Positions 42,311 through 52,779 of a DNA stretch of 64,000 nt are shown piece after piece. The stretch's first letter is position 1. The number at the start of each line of letters is the position of its first letter. This DNA is from Calliphora vicina. Lineage: Eukaryota > Arthropoda > Insecta > Diptera > Calliphoridae. Location of the stretch: assembly GCF_958450345.1 (NCBI RefSeq), contig NC_088782.1:62462501-62526500 (forward strand). Direction: 5' to 3'. A model generated the notes under the pieces. That model was given only the letters and a program-made list of their open reading frames with translations, had not been told where the DNA came from and did no database searches. A program made the translations under genes and the position numbers.

Positions 42311-42560
42311 CGATTTAACTTCACCTAAAGTATCTCCACTTCAACCAATATCCGCTTTTCTGATTGACGAATCGACGACATCGTTGTTCGGAACATCAAT
42401 TAGAGAACTTGAAGTGGATTTATCTTCAGAAGATGACAAAAGGCAATACATCGCGAGAGTTATTAGCAGCTATAGCTGAAATAGAGAGCTTTAAACCTAT
42501 GAGACTGGACGTAGAAGCCGATTTGTTGCAATATTAGGAAGAGAAAAAGAATAATTTTGC
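42311..42560 (+). pseudogene. Possible retroelement coding fragment
   Basis: Two overlapping frames have protein-like composition: PISAFLIDESTTSLFGTSIR with ELEVDLSSEDDKRQYIARVI, then (frame +1) SRELLAAIAEIESFKPMRLD and VEADLLQY before a stop. They switch frame at about 42445. They could be the continuation of the gag polyprotein interrupted by HINE-A copy 6, but I recognise no motif. Inference only. Confidence 0.3.
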
Positions 42561-43384
42561 AATTTTTAAATAAATTGGTTCATATTGTCTATGCACTGCC
42601 GGCTAAACGGCTTTCTGTTGAAAAGCATTTTCTGCTTTGCGTATTTTGTTGACTGAGAAAAGGTGCAACTTGGCGGACAATGCGTTTGCTAAAACATTGA
42701 TTGTGAAACAAAATTCTTCATAATTAAAAAACACACAATAAAAACCATCAATCTAATACCAAGCTTATTTTTTGCGACTTTAAAGGTTAAAGGTTGCAAT
42801 GTATGTACTAATAAAATGTAATCAAGGTGACGAAAGAAACTTCTTTTGAGTTATGAGCAACGAAACAAATATATTCTTTAGAATAACTCTTATTAGGCAA
42901 CTTAAAAACATACAAATCGAAAATAAAAGTTATGAGCAACGTAAAAAAACATATATTATGAATAACACTTATTTGAAAACGTTAAAAAATATAAATCGAA
43001 AATACAAGTTATGGGCAACGAAAAAAAATATTTATTATGAATAACTCTTATTTGAAAACGTAAAAATTATTCATTGATTTATGCCTAACTTTTTCAGTCT
43101 CAAAAAATACATAATACGCAATACATAACATTGCTCCGATTGCTACTTGCTTCAAATAAAGCTAATTGTTGCTTAAAACGACTTTCAGCATTTGATTTAC
43201 TTTTGCAATATTGATTGAAAATTCTAATTCGTTTTTAAGATTTTCTTGAGAGCATCTAAAAAATAACGGCCACACTAGTGATCAATAATATGTCTGCTTA
43301 GAAATTGATTTTTGGTATGAAAAACCTAAAAAGTAAATATTTAACTTAAAGTTTTAGATTATTAAAAAGCAAAGAGTGTTAACT
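42561..43384. other. Unassigned stretch
   Basis: About 800 bp. A loose direct repeat of roughly 60-65 bp occurs at 42850-43060 (GAGTTATGAGCAACGAAACA, AAAGTTATGAGCAACG, CAAGTTATGGGCAACG followed each time by ATATTATGAATAACACTTAT-like sequence), three units. No gene is seen. Confidence 0.45.
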
Positions 43385-44015
43385 CGCACTTGATCAACAA
43401 GAGGGTATTAACTCAAAATTTTAAAATTTTCAGTAGAGGATAAAAACTGTTTGTGGTTACATTTTAAGAGAATTTGATAATCTGAATACATCATTGTATG
43501 TAAATTCCATTTAAAAAAATAATTACTTTGTTTTTCTTTTAAATTTTTCCAATTATTGCAAAAAAAATCTATTTTTTGAGTTAATACCATTTTTCTGACA
43601 AAATGTAAACAATTTTATTATAAGAAGAGTCACATTTCGAATTAAAATCAAAAAATAAAACCAATTTTATCAACAAAATAGTATCAACTCAAAATACAAC
43701 CAAATATAAATAAAAAACTTTGATTATTTTTAACTTGAATAAACGCTCAACTCAAAATATTACCTTTTTTATGAAAATATACGATGTATTTCTATTTCAA
43801 CTTTTGTATTAACTTGAAATAATACCTTTTTGTTGTATAAAAATAGTCACTATATTATCATGAAAATGGTCTCAAGTGTTGTTTTCGAGATGAAAGAGTA
43901 ATCGGATTACGTTGAAATTTTTACAGTAGATAGATATTGATGTTGTTAGTTGATTTCTTGAAAAAAGTGAAATTTACAAAATTTTGAGTTAATACCCTCT
44001 TGTTGATCAAGTGCG
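43385..44015. mobile_element. TIR element H with AACT flanks
   Basis: The ends CGCACTTGATCAACAAGAGG and its complement continue inward as GTATTAACTCAAAATTTT without a mismatch over about 35 bp. AACT lies on both sides (43381-43384, 44016-44019). Interior repeats of TATTAACTCAAAAT-type words in both orientations are frequent. It is 631 bp and non-coding. A 4-bp duplication is unusual for MITEs in flies. The superfamily is undetermined. Confidence 0.75.
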
Positions 44016-44019
44016 AACT

Positions 44020-45635
44020 GTTTAATTGTTATATTTTCTTAAAGCCTATAACTTCCTCTAGGGGTTTTACTTAAACTATTTGACAAATGAATTCATCAGC
44101 CCTACTGTGCACCTTCATGTTATTTATACAAAAAAAAAACTTTAGCAACACACCGTTTCACAACAGCAATAAATATCTTTTTGTATATAATTAAAATTTA
44201 TTATAAAAATAATAATAAATTTTTGATTTCAATTGTTCTCATTTTTTTTTTCTTTGGTATTCAATGATCATAGCGGCATAATAAATTCGTTTGATTAAAT
44301 GCGTATATGTTTGTCTATCTATGTAGGTAGGCGCATTCACAGATAAATAAATTATTTTTGCAAATATAAATGACACAAATTGAACATGATTCGCAATCAA
44401 CGCAGCACTTGACACACGTTTCGGATAAAATTTTTAACAAAAAAAAATAAAATAATAAACGCCTACCACTACGTAGTGCATTGAATACATCAATAAAGAT
44501 AAGTGCGATATTTTGGAAAATGAAAAACTATGAAATTAAAAAAATGAAAATGAAAATAATAATAATAATTGTATTCATACTACATACATACATATTTGCA
44601 TAAATGTGAAAAAGAGTAAATTTTCATTTGTCGAAATCAATAACATGTCTATAAGCTTACAATAGAAACATTTATATTACTTAATATTAAATCATTCACT
44701 ATTGTGGGAGTTTCGGTAACGTGGCGTGTGCTAAAAATAGTTTAAGAGAAATAAATGAAACTGTTGTTATTAAACCCAAATAGGGTAAGCTGCACTATAA
44801 AATATACAGCCTCACAAATAGCGAAGAATTAGTTTATCTATGTATGTATGTATGTTTTTGTCTTTCCTGGTTGTTTTGAAGCCCTTCCTTTTAAGCAAAA
44901 ACCATTACCAAATGATTTTACAATCTTTGCAATTATTATTGTTTACAGAGATAATTGAATAACCTCTGTTTCACATACAAAACTATAAACAACAGCGCTG
45001 TTTATAATCTCCTGTTAACTTGATACTAATTGCTGATTAATTATTGACATTTATGTACAACAATGCAAATCCGTCTTAGTTAAATGCCTATTGTTTAACC
45101 ATAACTCAGCAAGCAAACAAACAGCGCAGTTATGTGTGATCAATAACTATTGATAAATATTTTCAATTAGTCAGTTGACCCAATGAACCAACCCACGTAA
45201 CATGTTTTGGGAATTTTATGTAATCCAAATTATCACCAAACACATTATCACACAGGCATTCTTTTCCCATTTACATTTTAAACGATTTACATGCCACTGC
45301 CACTATACACCACCATATGTTGCATTTGTTGCAGAGCACACAGACACCAACCACGTACATTTATTGTATTTCACAATTATATAATGCAAACTACATGTAT
45401 GTACATTTGAATAGAATATATGTATGTAAGTATTTGCACATTAGGCTGGTCTTTATTTTGCTCTTTTTCCTTTTCTATAAACGAAATGCTGAAAATTTGA
45501 TCAAAATCAGATAAAGTTTAGAGCTTGCGCATTATATATCGTTTTATATTTAAATCGAATAATAGACTGCAGCGTGGATGTTTCATCAGATCATTCGCCT
45601 AACAAGAAAATAAAACTAAGCAAAATTCAAGCAAT
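44020..45635. other. Unassigned AT-rich stretch
   Basis: About 1.6 kb with no supported gene. A TATG microsatellite (TATGTATGTATGTATG) lies at about 44839-44855. The Thr/His-rich frames at 45202-45514 have no domain. Confidence 0.4.
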
Positions 45636-45639
45636 TTAA

Positions 45640-45857
45640 CATTTTGTTGGAATTTGACTTGAATGCAAATGTAATTATGTTTTAAACTTGAAAAATTAAA
45701 TATTTTTCAAACAAAAAACATATGGCTTGAATTTATGTTTCCTTTTTATGCTATTGAAATAAAGTGTAAAACAACTGTAATTCAATTGCTTGACTATAAT
45801 TCAAAGCTTTAATTACACTTGCATTCAATTTGAATTCCAGTAAAAATTATAATTGGG
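45640..45857. mobile_element. Short foldback L, copy 1
   Basis: GGAATTTGACTTGAATGCAA on the left is inverted as TTGCATTCAATTTGAATTCC on the right, with TAATTACACTTGC complementing GCAAATGTAATTA. It contains the single TTAA (45696-45699) at which copy 2 carries a piggyBac-like MITE. Confidence 0.65.
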
Positions 45858-45862
45858 CATTG

Positions 45863-47280
45863 CACTATGGTTTCAAATCCAGTTTTTATGGCATAAATTA
45901 AAATAATCATGTCAGAGCTTTTAATTTCAGCACATTTGTCCATGTCCATGGCATATAAATAAATTTAAACAAAAAAATAGTCAATTGGACCACACCCACA
46001 CTCTACGCCCACTAAATGGGAAGGTATCTGAACTCTTTTTATACCCTACACCACCATAGTGGGGAGGGTATTATGCGTTTGTGCAGATGTTTGTAACGCC
46101 CAAAAATATTAGTCTAGCACCCACCTTAAAGTATACCGATCGACTTAGAATCACTTTCTGAGTCGATTAAGCGATGTCCGTCCGTCTGTCCGTCCGTCCG
46201 TCTGGTCGGCTGGCTGGCTGTCCATGTAAACCTTGTGCGCAGAGTACAGGTCGCAATTTTGAAGATATTTCGATCAAATTTGGTACATATTACTTTTTCG
46301 GCCCAAGGACCAAGCCTATTGAAACTGGCTGAAATCGGTCCATTATTTCACCTAGCCCCCATACAAAGTCCGCTCGAAATTGGACTTTATCGGTCATAAA
46401 TGTTTAATTTATCCATGTATCTACACAAATTTCGCTCCAAATAAGTTTTATATATACAAAATTCATGTCACCAAATTTTGTTACGATCGGTCCATAATTA
46501 ATCATAGCTCCCATATAGACCCGCTTCCGAAAATCACTTTAACGTGCATAAATCGCTTAAAAATGTTGATATACACACAAAATTCAACATAGTTAAATTT
46601 GATATAGACATAAATCACACGACCTAATTTCAAGGTGATCGGTCCATAATTGGTCATAGCTCCCATATAAGGCCCACTTCCGAAAATCACTCATGAATAT
46701 AAATTATTGATATTTTAAAAGAAAAATATTTTTACTCATTTACTTGGTGTAGGGTATTATATGGTCGGGCTTGACCGACCATACTTTCTTACTTGTTTTT
46801 ATATGTAAAAGAAAATTATATAACTTGTTTTATTTGATTTTTTTTGTTAATATTCAGATTTTTATTGATTTTTTAAAGAACCCACTCTACAAGTACATCA
46901 TATTTGCGCCCGTTAGTTGTCCAATCCGAAAGCATTTCGATACGGATAATCAAAAATTGTGCTAAAATAAAATGACAATTGTGGGTGTTTGCTGAAAAAT
47001 GCTGGCGAGATATGAATATACACTCAAAATACACATTTTGGCGAACACTTCCACATTAAAACTTCCATGCAAGTTCGTGCCCAAACACAACTTTTGGTCC
47101 ACGGAACTTATAGGTTATGGCGAGACTATAAAACTACACAATCACAATATGTTTTTTTTTTAAATATATTTTCTTGATTGCTTGGAGTATTGTCTTTAGG
47201 AAAATAAATTAATTTTTAACAATTTTTAAAAAAAAAAATTTGGAATTTTTGCCAAAAAAAATCGATTTCGGACCATAGTG
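45863..47280. mobile_element. Transib-like element, non-autonomous, split by HINE-A copy 8
   Basis: The ends CACTATGGTTTCAAATCCAG and (complement) CACTATGGTCCGAAATCGAT stay alignable through TTTTT.TGGCA.AAATT, about 40 bp. CATTG is duplicated at 45858-45862 and 47281-47285. A 5-bp duplication together with a CACTATGG terminus matches the Transib superfamily, whose termini resemble the RAG recombination heptamer. Removing the HINE leaves about 650 bp. No transposase frame was found. Confidence 0.75.
46039..46799 (+). mobile_element. HINE-A copy 8, full length
   Basis: Starts TATACCCTACACCACCATAG after CTTTT and ends CCATACTTTCTTACTTG plus T-run. The GTCY tract is GTCCGTCCGTCTGTCCGTCC followed by GTCCGTCTGG, longer than in copies 2, 5 and 6. 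It lies entirely inside the Transib-like element and is therefore younger. Confidence 0.85.
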
Positions 47281-47324
47281 CATTGGCTAAAGAACAAAAT
47301 GTATGTTCCCAATAAACACCAAAG

Positions 47325-48075
47325 CCCCGCAAATTCAAGCACTTGAACATTTTGTTGGAATTTTAATTGAATGCAAATATAATTATGTTTTAAACTTGAA
47401 AAATATTAGAAAAATTAACCCAGATATGCCGACGGCTTGAGCTTGAACATTTTTAAAGTACTTTTATATTATTTTGGAAGCAAATGAGAAATAAAAAACA
47501 GTGCAATTAAAGTTTTTTAAACATTTATTTAAAAAAGTGGTTTTTTAAGTCGTCCTATATATAGGTCTTTGGGGTCACAACAAAAAAACTAAAACGCAAT
47601 AATGAAACATTCATGCATATAACAATCAAGGTACTCTTCATAAATATAAATTCCAAAAAAATTTATTCACTTGTAAATGTACAAAATTTTACTCTCAGTA
47701 CAAACGTGATATGTCCATAATGACTAAATATGGGCATTTTGAAAATATCACAAACTAAAAATTCAATAACTCAAAAATAGTAGCAAAAAATAATGCGATC
47801 ACACAATCTCCCATGAGGTAGTGGTGAGTACTAAGTATGTGAACAACAAAAAATGGTATTTTGAGAAACGTGATGTATCCTGTAAACAAGAACTACATGT
47901 ACTACATGTAGTACAGTCGGCATATCTGGGTTAAATATACTTATTTCAAACAAATTTATATTACCTTTTTACTGGAGAGTACTATTGATATAAAGTGTAA
48001 TTCAACTATAATTCAATTTCTTAACTATAATTTAAGGCTTGAATTACACTTGCTTTCAATTTGAATTCTAGTAAA
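47325..48075. mobile_element. Short foldback L, copy 2, split by MITE K
   Basis: The left part (TTGTTGGAATTTTAATTGAA, ATGTTTTAAACTTGAAAAAT) and right part (AAGTGTAATTCAACTATAAT, TTGCTTTCAATTTGAATTC) match copy 1 on both sides of the TTAA-flanked insertion. Confidence 0.65.
47419..47930. mobile_element. piggyBac-like MITE K, copy 2
   Basis: TTAA at 47415-47418 and 47931-47934. The ends CCCAGATATGCCGAC / GTCGGCATATCTGGG are perfect. Against copy 1 it has about 100 bp more in the middle (AGGTCTTTGGGGTCACAAC onward) where copy 1 has a short unrelated junction, so copy 1 is an internal deletion derivative. Confidence 0.92.
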
Positions 48076-48146
48076 AATGCTTATTGGATTAGTTTACACT
48101 TGAAGTGCAATCCGCAGTTACTATTTTTACTTGAACAGCCAACGTT

Positions 48147-48582
48147 GCACAGTGGTATAGAAAAAAAAGAAGGAAATAAATCTGTAATTTCTAAACCAAT
48201 AGTCCGATTTGAATGAAAGTATTGAATTTTGACCACCTGAGCCTACCAGCGGTGCGGCCAGGGGTCCCCAAAGTAGGGCACTTCGGGTATGTTGAATTTT
48301 TAAAACGATCCTATTTCTTTGTCTGTGTTCCGATTTCAAAAAAATTACACATTGTAATCAATGACGAAAATTGTATATTCAATTGTCAAAATTATCAAAT
48401 TCAAAACTTAAAATTCAATAGAAAATATCAGAAAATCTTGTTTTTGAGCACATGAATACTTGATTCAATTATGAAATAATTGAAACCAGTTCAATATGTG
48501 ATAATTATTTGAATTGAAATATAATTTTTTCTGTGTAGAAGTTATAGATTTATTTCCCTATTTTTTTTCTATACCACTGTGC
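48147..48582. mobile_element. CAGTGG-type MITE U containing element T copy 2
   Basis: GCACAGTGGTATAGAAAAAA and its complement form the ends, continuing as GGAAATAAATCTGTAATTTC / GTTATAGATTTATTTCC. The interior block GACCACCTGAGCCTACCAGC with GGTCCCCAAAGTAGGGCACT recurs, diverged, in F1 at 13790. Element T is inserted at about 48345-48537. No clean target duplication was found. Confidence 0.65.
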
Positions 48583-49174
48583 GGTGTTCAAGTCCCCATG
48601 GTAAGTTACAGACCTTCAATATGGCCTGGAAATAATGCTTATCTTATAAGAGAGAAAATAATACTCCGATGCAAATGGCAGGAGTCACGGTTCCGAGTCT
48701 GACGGTTAAACTTAATCAGTGCCAAAAAATATTACATGTCGCCTTAAAGAATCTAATCTTAAAAACTATCTGCAAAACTTAGACCCTACTAAGAAAACAA
48801 AATATAGTCTGTGTACGGCTTTGAAAAAATGCAATTCCCTATTGCATATAAATCCCCCATACGTCTCCAAAACGATGAATGGGCGAAGAAAACAACTAAT
48901 AAATTTGTTTTACCACAAGTAGTATCCCCTACTGTAATACTCCGAAGATTCTTAATGAGATGGCGAATCGTCCAATAAAATTCCGGTTCTCTACTGTGAA
49001 GACCACAATCAAAGGTTTCAAAGCAGAAAAATCTCCTGGTATACATAAAATAACTTGCACATGCCTAACTCAGCACTGAGATTTATATTGCTTATTTTTA
49101 AGTCCATATTACGAATTGGATGTTTCCCAAACTCATGGAAAGTTTCAGAGATATTTATTATACTTATGTGCTTT

Positions 49175-49575
49175 TTATATCCTACAACACCATAGTGGGG
49201 AGGGTATTATGCGTTTTACGCCCAAAAATATTAGTCTAACACCCACCTAACAAGTCTAGCAAGTATACCGATCGACTTAGAATCACTTTCTGAGTCGATT
49301 AAACGATGTCCGTCGTTGGCCAGCCAACCAGACGGAATGTGTTGGTATACCCACAAAATTCAACATAGTAAACATTCATATAGACATAAATCACACGACC
49401 TAATTTCATGGTGATCGGTCCATAATTGGTCATAGCTCCCATATAAGGCCCACTTCCGAAAATCACTCAAAAATATAAATTATTGAAATCTTAAAAGAAA
49501 AATGTTTTTGTTCTTTTACTTAGTGTAGGGTATTATATGGTCGGGCTTGACCGACCATACTTTCTTACTTGTTTT
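49175..49575 (+). mobile_element. HINE-A copy 7, internally deleted, inside the LINE
   Basis: Starts TATATCCTACAACACCATAG. After the core GAGTCGATTAAACGATGTCC it jumps (at GTTGGCCAGCCAACCAGACGG) to the 3' half and ends GACCATACTTTCTTACTTG plus TTTT. About 350 bp are missing. The inverted GGCCAGCCAACC at the junction suggests deletion across the microsatellite. Confidence 0.75.
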
Positions 49576-49576
49576 C

Positions 49577-49679
49577 TATAGCGAACGAGTGCTTTGAGTG
49601 GACGTTTTATATGTATTTTGTTTTTGTTACAATAACAAAACACATGTTAAATTTCCACTCAAAGTACTCGTTCGCTATA
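49577..49679. mobile_element. 103-bp palindromic MITE S
   Basis: TATAGCGAACGAGTGCTTTG and its near-complement CAAAGTACTCGTTCGCTATA with GAGTGGA/TCCACTC inside, and TTTTGTTT..AACAAAA at the centre. Flanks allow a TA duplication. It abuts HINE-A copy 7. Confidence 0.7.
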
Positions 49680-50301
49680 CTTAGAAAAGAAGCACATTAA
49701 ACCTGGAAAAGATGTCTAGTGTTGCTGTCAACTTTACAATTTGTTTGAAATATTATTCCTCTCAGGTGCATCAAATAACAACCCTTATCGGGCATTTCTC
49801 TGCATTATTTATAGATATTTCTTAAGCATTTTATAATGTCTGGCACGATGGACTTAAGTACATGTATACAAAATCAATATGTTATTACCTGAAAATTTAC
49901 ACAAGTTACTTAAGAGTGATATAATATATAGATCCTTCAAATAAGGTAAAAAAATGTCATCTCTTCATGTCTACAAATTTCCGCTGGTGTACTCCAGGGA
50001 AGTATGCCATATATATTATACACATACAGCATTCACACAGATCCCTATGTATCGCCTGAGCAACTTGAGTCTCACATCAATGAGTTGGAGAAATGGCTTC
50101 TCAAATGGAAAATAAAAGTTAATGCTACAAATGTGTTCACATTTCGTTCACTTTAAGAATAGACAGTTGCCCTTCAAAACAGATTATCAATATCAGGTAT
50201 ACTGGTATCCATTTCCACCGCCGTCTAATATGGTCCCACCACATTGAATCAAAAGTGAAACATATAAAACTTATGTCTCTTCAAATGCACTGGCTCCTTG
50301 G

Positions 50302-51069
50302 GGTACCGTGAAATAATTCCCAAATGAAATAACTCCCCACGACAAAAATTAAATAACACCCAACAAATTTTGCATACAACTTGGGACTTATTTCATTATG
50401 AAACAACTCCTAATGCGTAGGGAGTTATTTCATAATTTTTTGTTGGGAATTATTTCATAATGCAATAACTCCCAGTGAAACAACTCCCAATGAAATTTTT
50501 GTTGGGTTCTTCTTCGCCGAGAAAATTTGTTTTGCATTGCCGGCCTTCAGCCGGTCGCTAAGGTTTCTCCTCTGGGGTGTATCAAAAACTGGCTTCGCTC
50601 AGAAAAGTTTTTTGCCTTCGGTCGGGCGCAAAGGTTTTCTCCTCTGCGGTGTATCAAAAACCGGCTTGGCTCAGAAAAGATTATTTTTACATTGTCGGCC
50701 TTTTTCAGGTCCCAAAGATTTCTTAATCAGGTGCGAAACGAAAATCGGCTTTCTGAAATATTATAAAACCTTTCTGCAATGAAAGAAATCTTTTCTGAGC
50801 GAAGCCAGATCTTGATACACCCAGAGGAGAAAACCTTAGCGCCCAGCCAAAGGCCGGCAATGCAAAAAACTCGAAGACAGTTTTTGATACACCCCAGAGG
50901 AGGGAATTTAGATTACATAAATAAATTGCTTCGGATTGGGAATTATTTCATTTCTATTGGGATTTATTTCATTGGGAGTTATTTCCCTTCTTTTGGGACT
51001 AATATTTTTAAAATTATGAAACCGCCGATAATTGGGAGTTATTTCATTTGGGAGCTATTTCACGGTACC
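50302..51069. mobile_element. 768-bp modular foldback element, 9-bp duplication
   Basis: GCTCCTTGG is duplicated at 50293-50301 and 51070-51078, in LINE sequence that reads through correctly when the insert is removed. The ends GGTACCGTGAAATAA / TTATTTCACGGTACC (with one base difference) start arrays of the word GGGAGTTATTTCAT, about a dozen degenerate copies in both orientations. The centre holds a GC-richer inverted pair described separately. A 9-bp duplication points to Mutator-type (or Merlin-type) transposases. No transposase is encoded. Small open frames at 50527-51102 follow the inner repeats and are not genes. Confidence 0.85.
50534..50870. repeat. Inner duplicated and inverted module of the foldback
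   Basis: GCATTGCCGGCCTTCAGCC with GGTTTCTCCTCTGGGGTGTA and TCAAAAACTGGCTTCGCTCA (50534-50607) is tandemly repeated at 50611-50679 and occurs inverted at 50790-50870 (TTTTCTGAGCGAAGCCAGAT, TACACCCAGAGGAGAAAACC, AAGGCCGGCAATGC). The module is much richer in G and C than the window average. Confidence 0.8.
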
Positions 51070-51509
51070 GCTCCTTGGTCATCGGTCAGCTCTACAACTT
51101 AGATTACCAAGGTTCTCTAGGCGATTATAAAACCAATATGATCATATGGCATCCAACTATGGGGAATAGCCTCTTCTGCTAACATCCAAAAGATACAAAG
51201 AAGATAGACGAGACTCTTAAGAGTAATAACAGTTGATCCTTGATACGTAAGAAATTTTGCATCCATAGTGATTTCAATTTTTCTACAATACGTAAGGAGC
51301 TCAAATACTCTACTTCGAACTGCAAGAAAAATTATTGGATTATCCAATGTTGTTACAACTCTTCCACAATGTTTTATATCTAAAAATTTGAAAATTGAGT
51401 TTTTTGGTAATTCCAATACATTTCACACAAATACACCTCTACACAAAAATGTATTAGAAATAACGGTTTTATGAGCAATTGTAAACAAAAAGTTACATGT
51501 TGATAATAC

Positions 51510-51660
51510 AGTTTCTGTTGTGCTTTTACCTTCTCCTGTAAATTTCAAATTATATAAGTTAGGGCCTTTCCATATGAAACTAACGATATATTCTGGATCG
51601 TTATAGATAGTGGAGTCGATGTAACTATGTTCGTCTGAAAAAATCGGAAATAAGCTGCCT
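51510..51660 (+). mobile_element. Diverged family-C (DINE-like) core fragment
   Basis: TTTACCTTCTCCTGTAAAT, ATATATTCTGGATCGTTATA, GATAGTGGAGTCGATGTAAC and TATGTTCGTCTG line up with the core at 1660-1800. The ends are missing. Confidence 0.55.
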
Positions 51661-52770
51661 AAAGGTACAGTATTATGTTTTTTTAGAAATAATTTTAACA
51701 AATTTGTGACCGAAAAGTAATTTTTTTCTAGCCAATTTCAAAGATCTAGCCCATAAGATTTATAATGGTTTAAATTTGCAATTTTTTAATCCTCATTTAG
51801 CACTTATTAGAATCGAAAAGATTTTCTTTGAAATTTTTAGAAGTGGGAAGAAAAGTTGTGCAGCTATTAATGGGAGGCATACGAAGAAAACACAGAAAAT
51901 TTATTCGCAATAAAGACACGTAAACCTACAGTTATATTTTTTTCAAGCTTAATAAATTACCTTTAATTTCATGTATAAAATGTTAACATACGTTGTTTCT
52001 TTTAAAAGATATGCTCGCTTTAATCCGTACGGATTTTAAGTGGGCACTTCTTTAAATCCAAAAAGTGCGATATATAAATCGCACCCTAATCTATATAGAC
52101 ATGTACTATGTGTGCATTTACATGTATTAAATGAAATGAAAACCAAGTGAAAATTATGTTATGGCTTTTGGAAAATTATTTTAATGCCATAAATCACAAT
52201 TGTATCCTATAAACCATTGTTGTTGTTTGATGCTCATTTACAAATACATACAAGTGACATATTTATGTGTGTATGTGTGTATGTATGTGTTTCTATGTGT
52301 CTGTATTGTAAATGCATTCACCACTACACACGCACACACATATTCATGAGAATGTAATTTACACATTCAATAGTGTTTGTGTGTGTTGCATAGAAATACA
52401 TTTATATTATAAAGGGATGTCCAATGCAGCGGTTCAAATGCACTTTTATTAAACAACCGCTCAGAAAACTTAAGCAGATAATGTTCTAAAAATCATATAT
52501 GATACCAAATAGCTCACAAAAGTACTCTTATTCACAAGAGTTCATCACAAACATTTCAATAATTTTACAGTTTTTTTTGTCTATCCTTTAAAAATTATTG
52601 AACTGTTCCTTGTGTTTGTTTATATTTTGAATCCATGGTAATTTTACAAAATTTTTCGGAATAATGAATTTACTATAAATAATGTATACAGTAGTTTTTT
52701 TAAAAGAAACGCAAACTGCGAAGTGTTTTTCTTGTCTGCAGATACACCCAGTGACTCTGCCGGGGGTGTA
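51661..52770. other. Unassigned stretch with a TGTA/TG microsatellite
   Basis: About 1.1 kb with no supported gene. TGTGTGTATGTGTGTATG and related repeats lie at 52266-52300, and a further ACACACGCACACACA at 52326-52341. A perfect inverted pair CTGCAGATACACCC / GGGTGTATCTGCAG (52736-52779) lies right at the left edge of the next Helitron. Confidence 0.45.
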
Positions 52771-52779
52771 TCTGCAGAT

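Larger units (their letters stand above)
48590..51370 (+). pseudogene. Jockey-clade LINE, three times interrupted
   Basis: Collinear pieces of ORF2: RCLKESNLKNYLQNLDPTKK and NSLLHINPPYV (endonuclease-RT linker), PIKFRFSTVKTTIKGFKAEK with SPGIHKIT (RT start), then a break. After 49690 come KPGKDV, QVHQITTLIG, FIDIS.AFYNVWHDGL (the F-x-D catalytic block, Asp kept), HINELEKWLLKWKIKVNATN, GIHFHRRLIWSHHIESKVKH, a second break, then LSYGIQLWG-like SYGIQLWGIASSANIQKIQR. It resembles the fragment at 19385 (KFRFS.V.TT.KG). Insertions: HINE-A copy 7, palindrome S and a 768-bp foldback. Many stops; 3' end lost. Confidence 0.8.

Noticed and set aside
50527..51102. Three overlapping frames of 79-107 codons
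   Set aside because: All lie inside the 768-bp foldback, and the first two repeat the same peptide because of the duplicated inner module. The last runs out through the element's end into LINE sequence.
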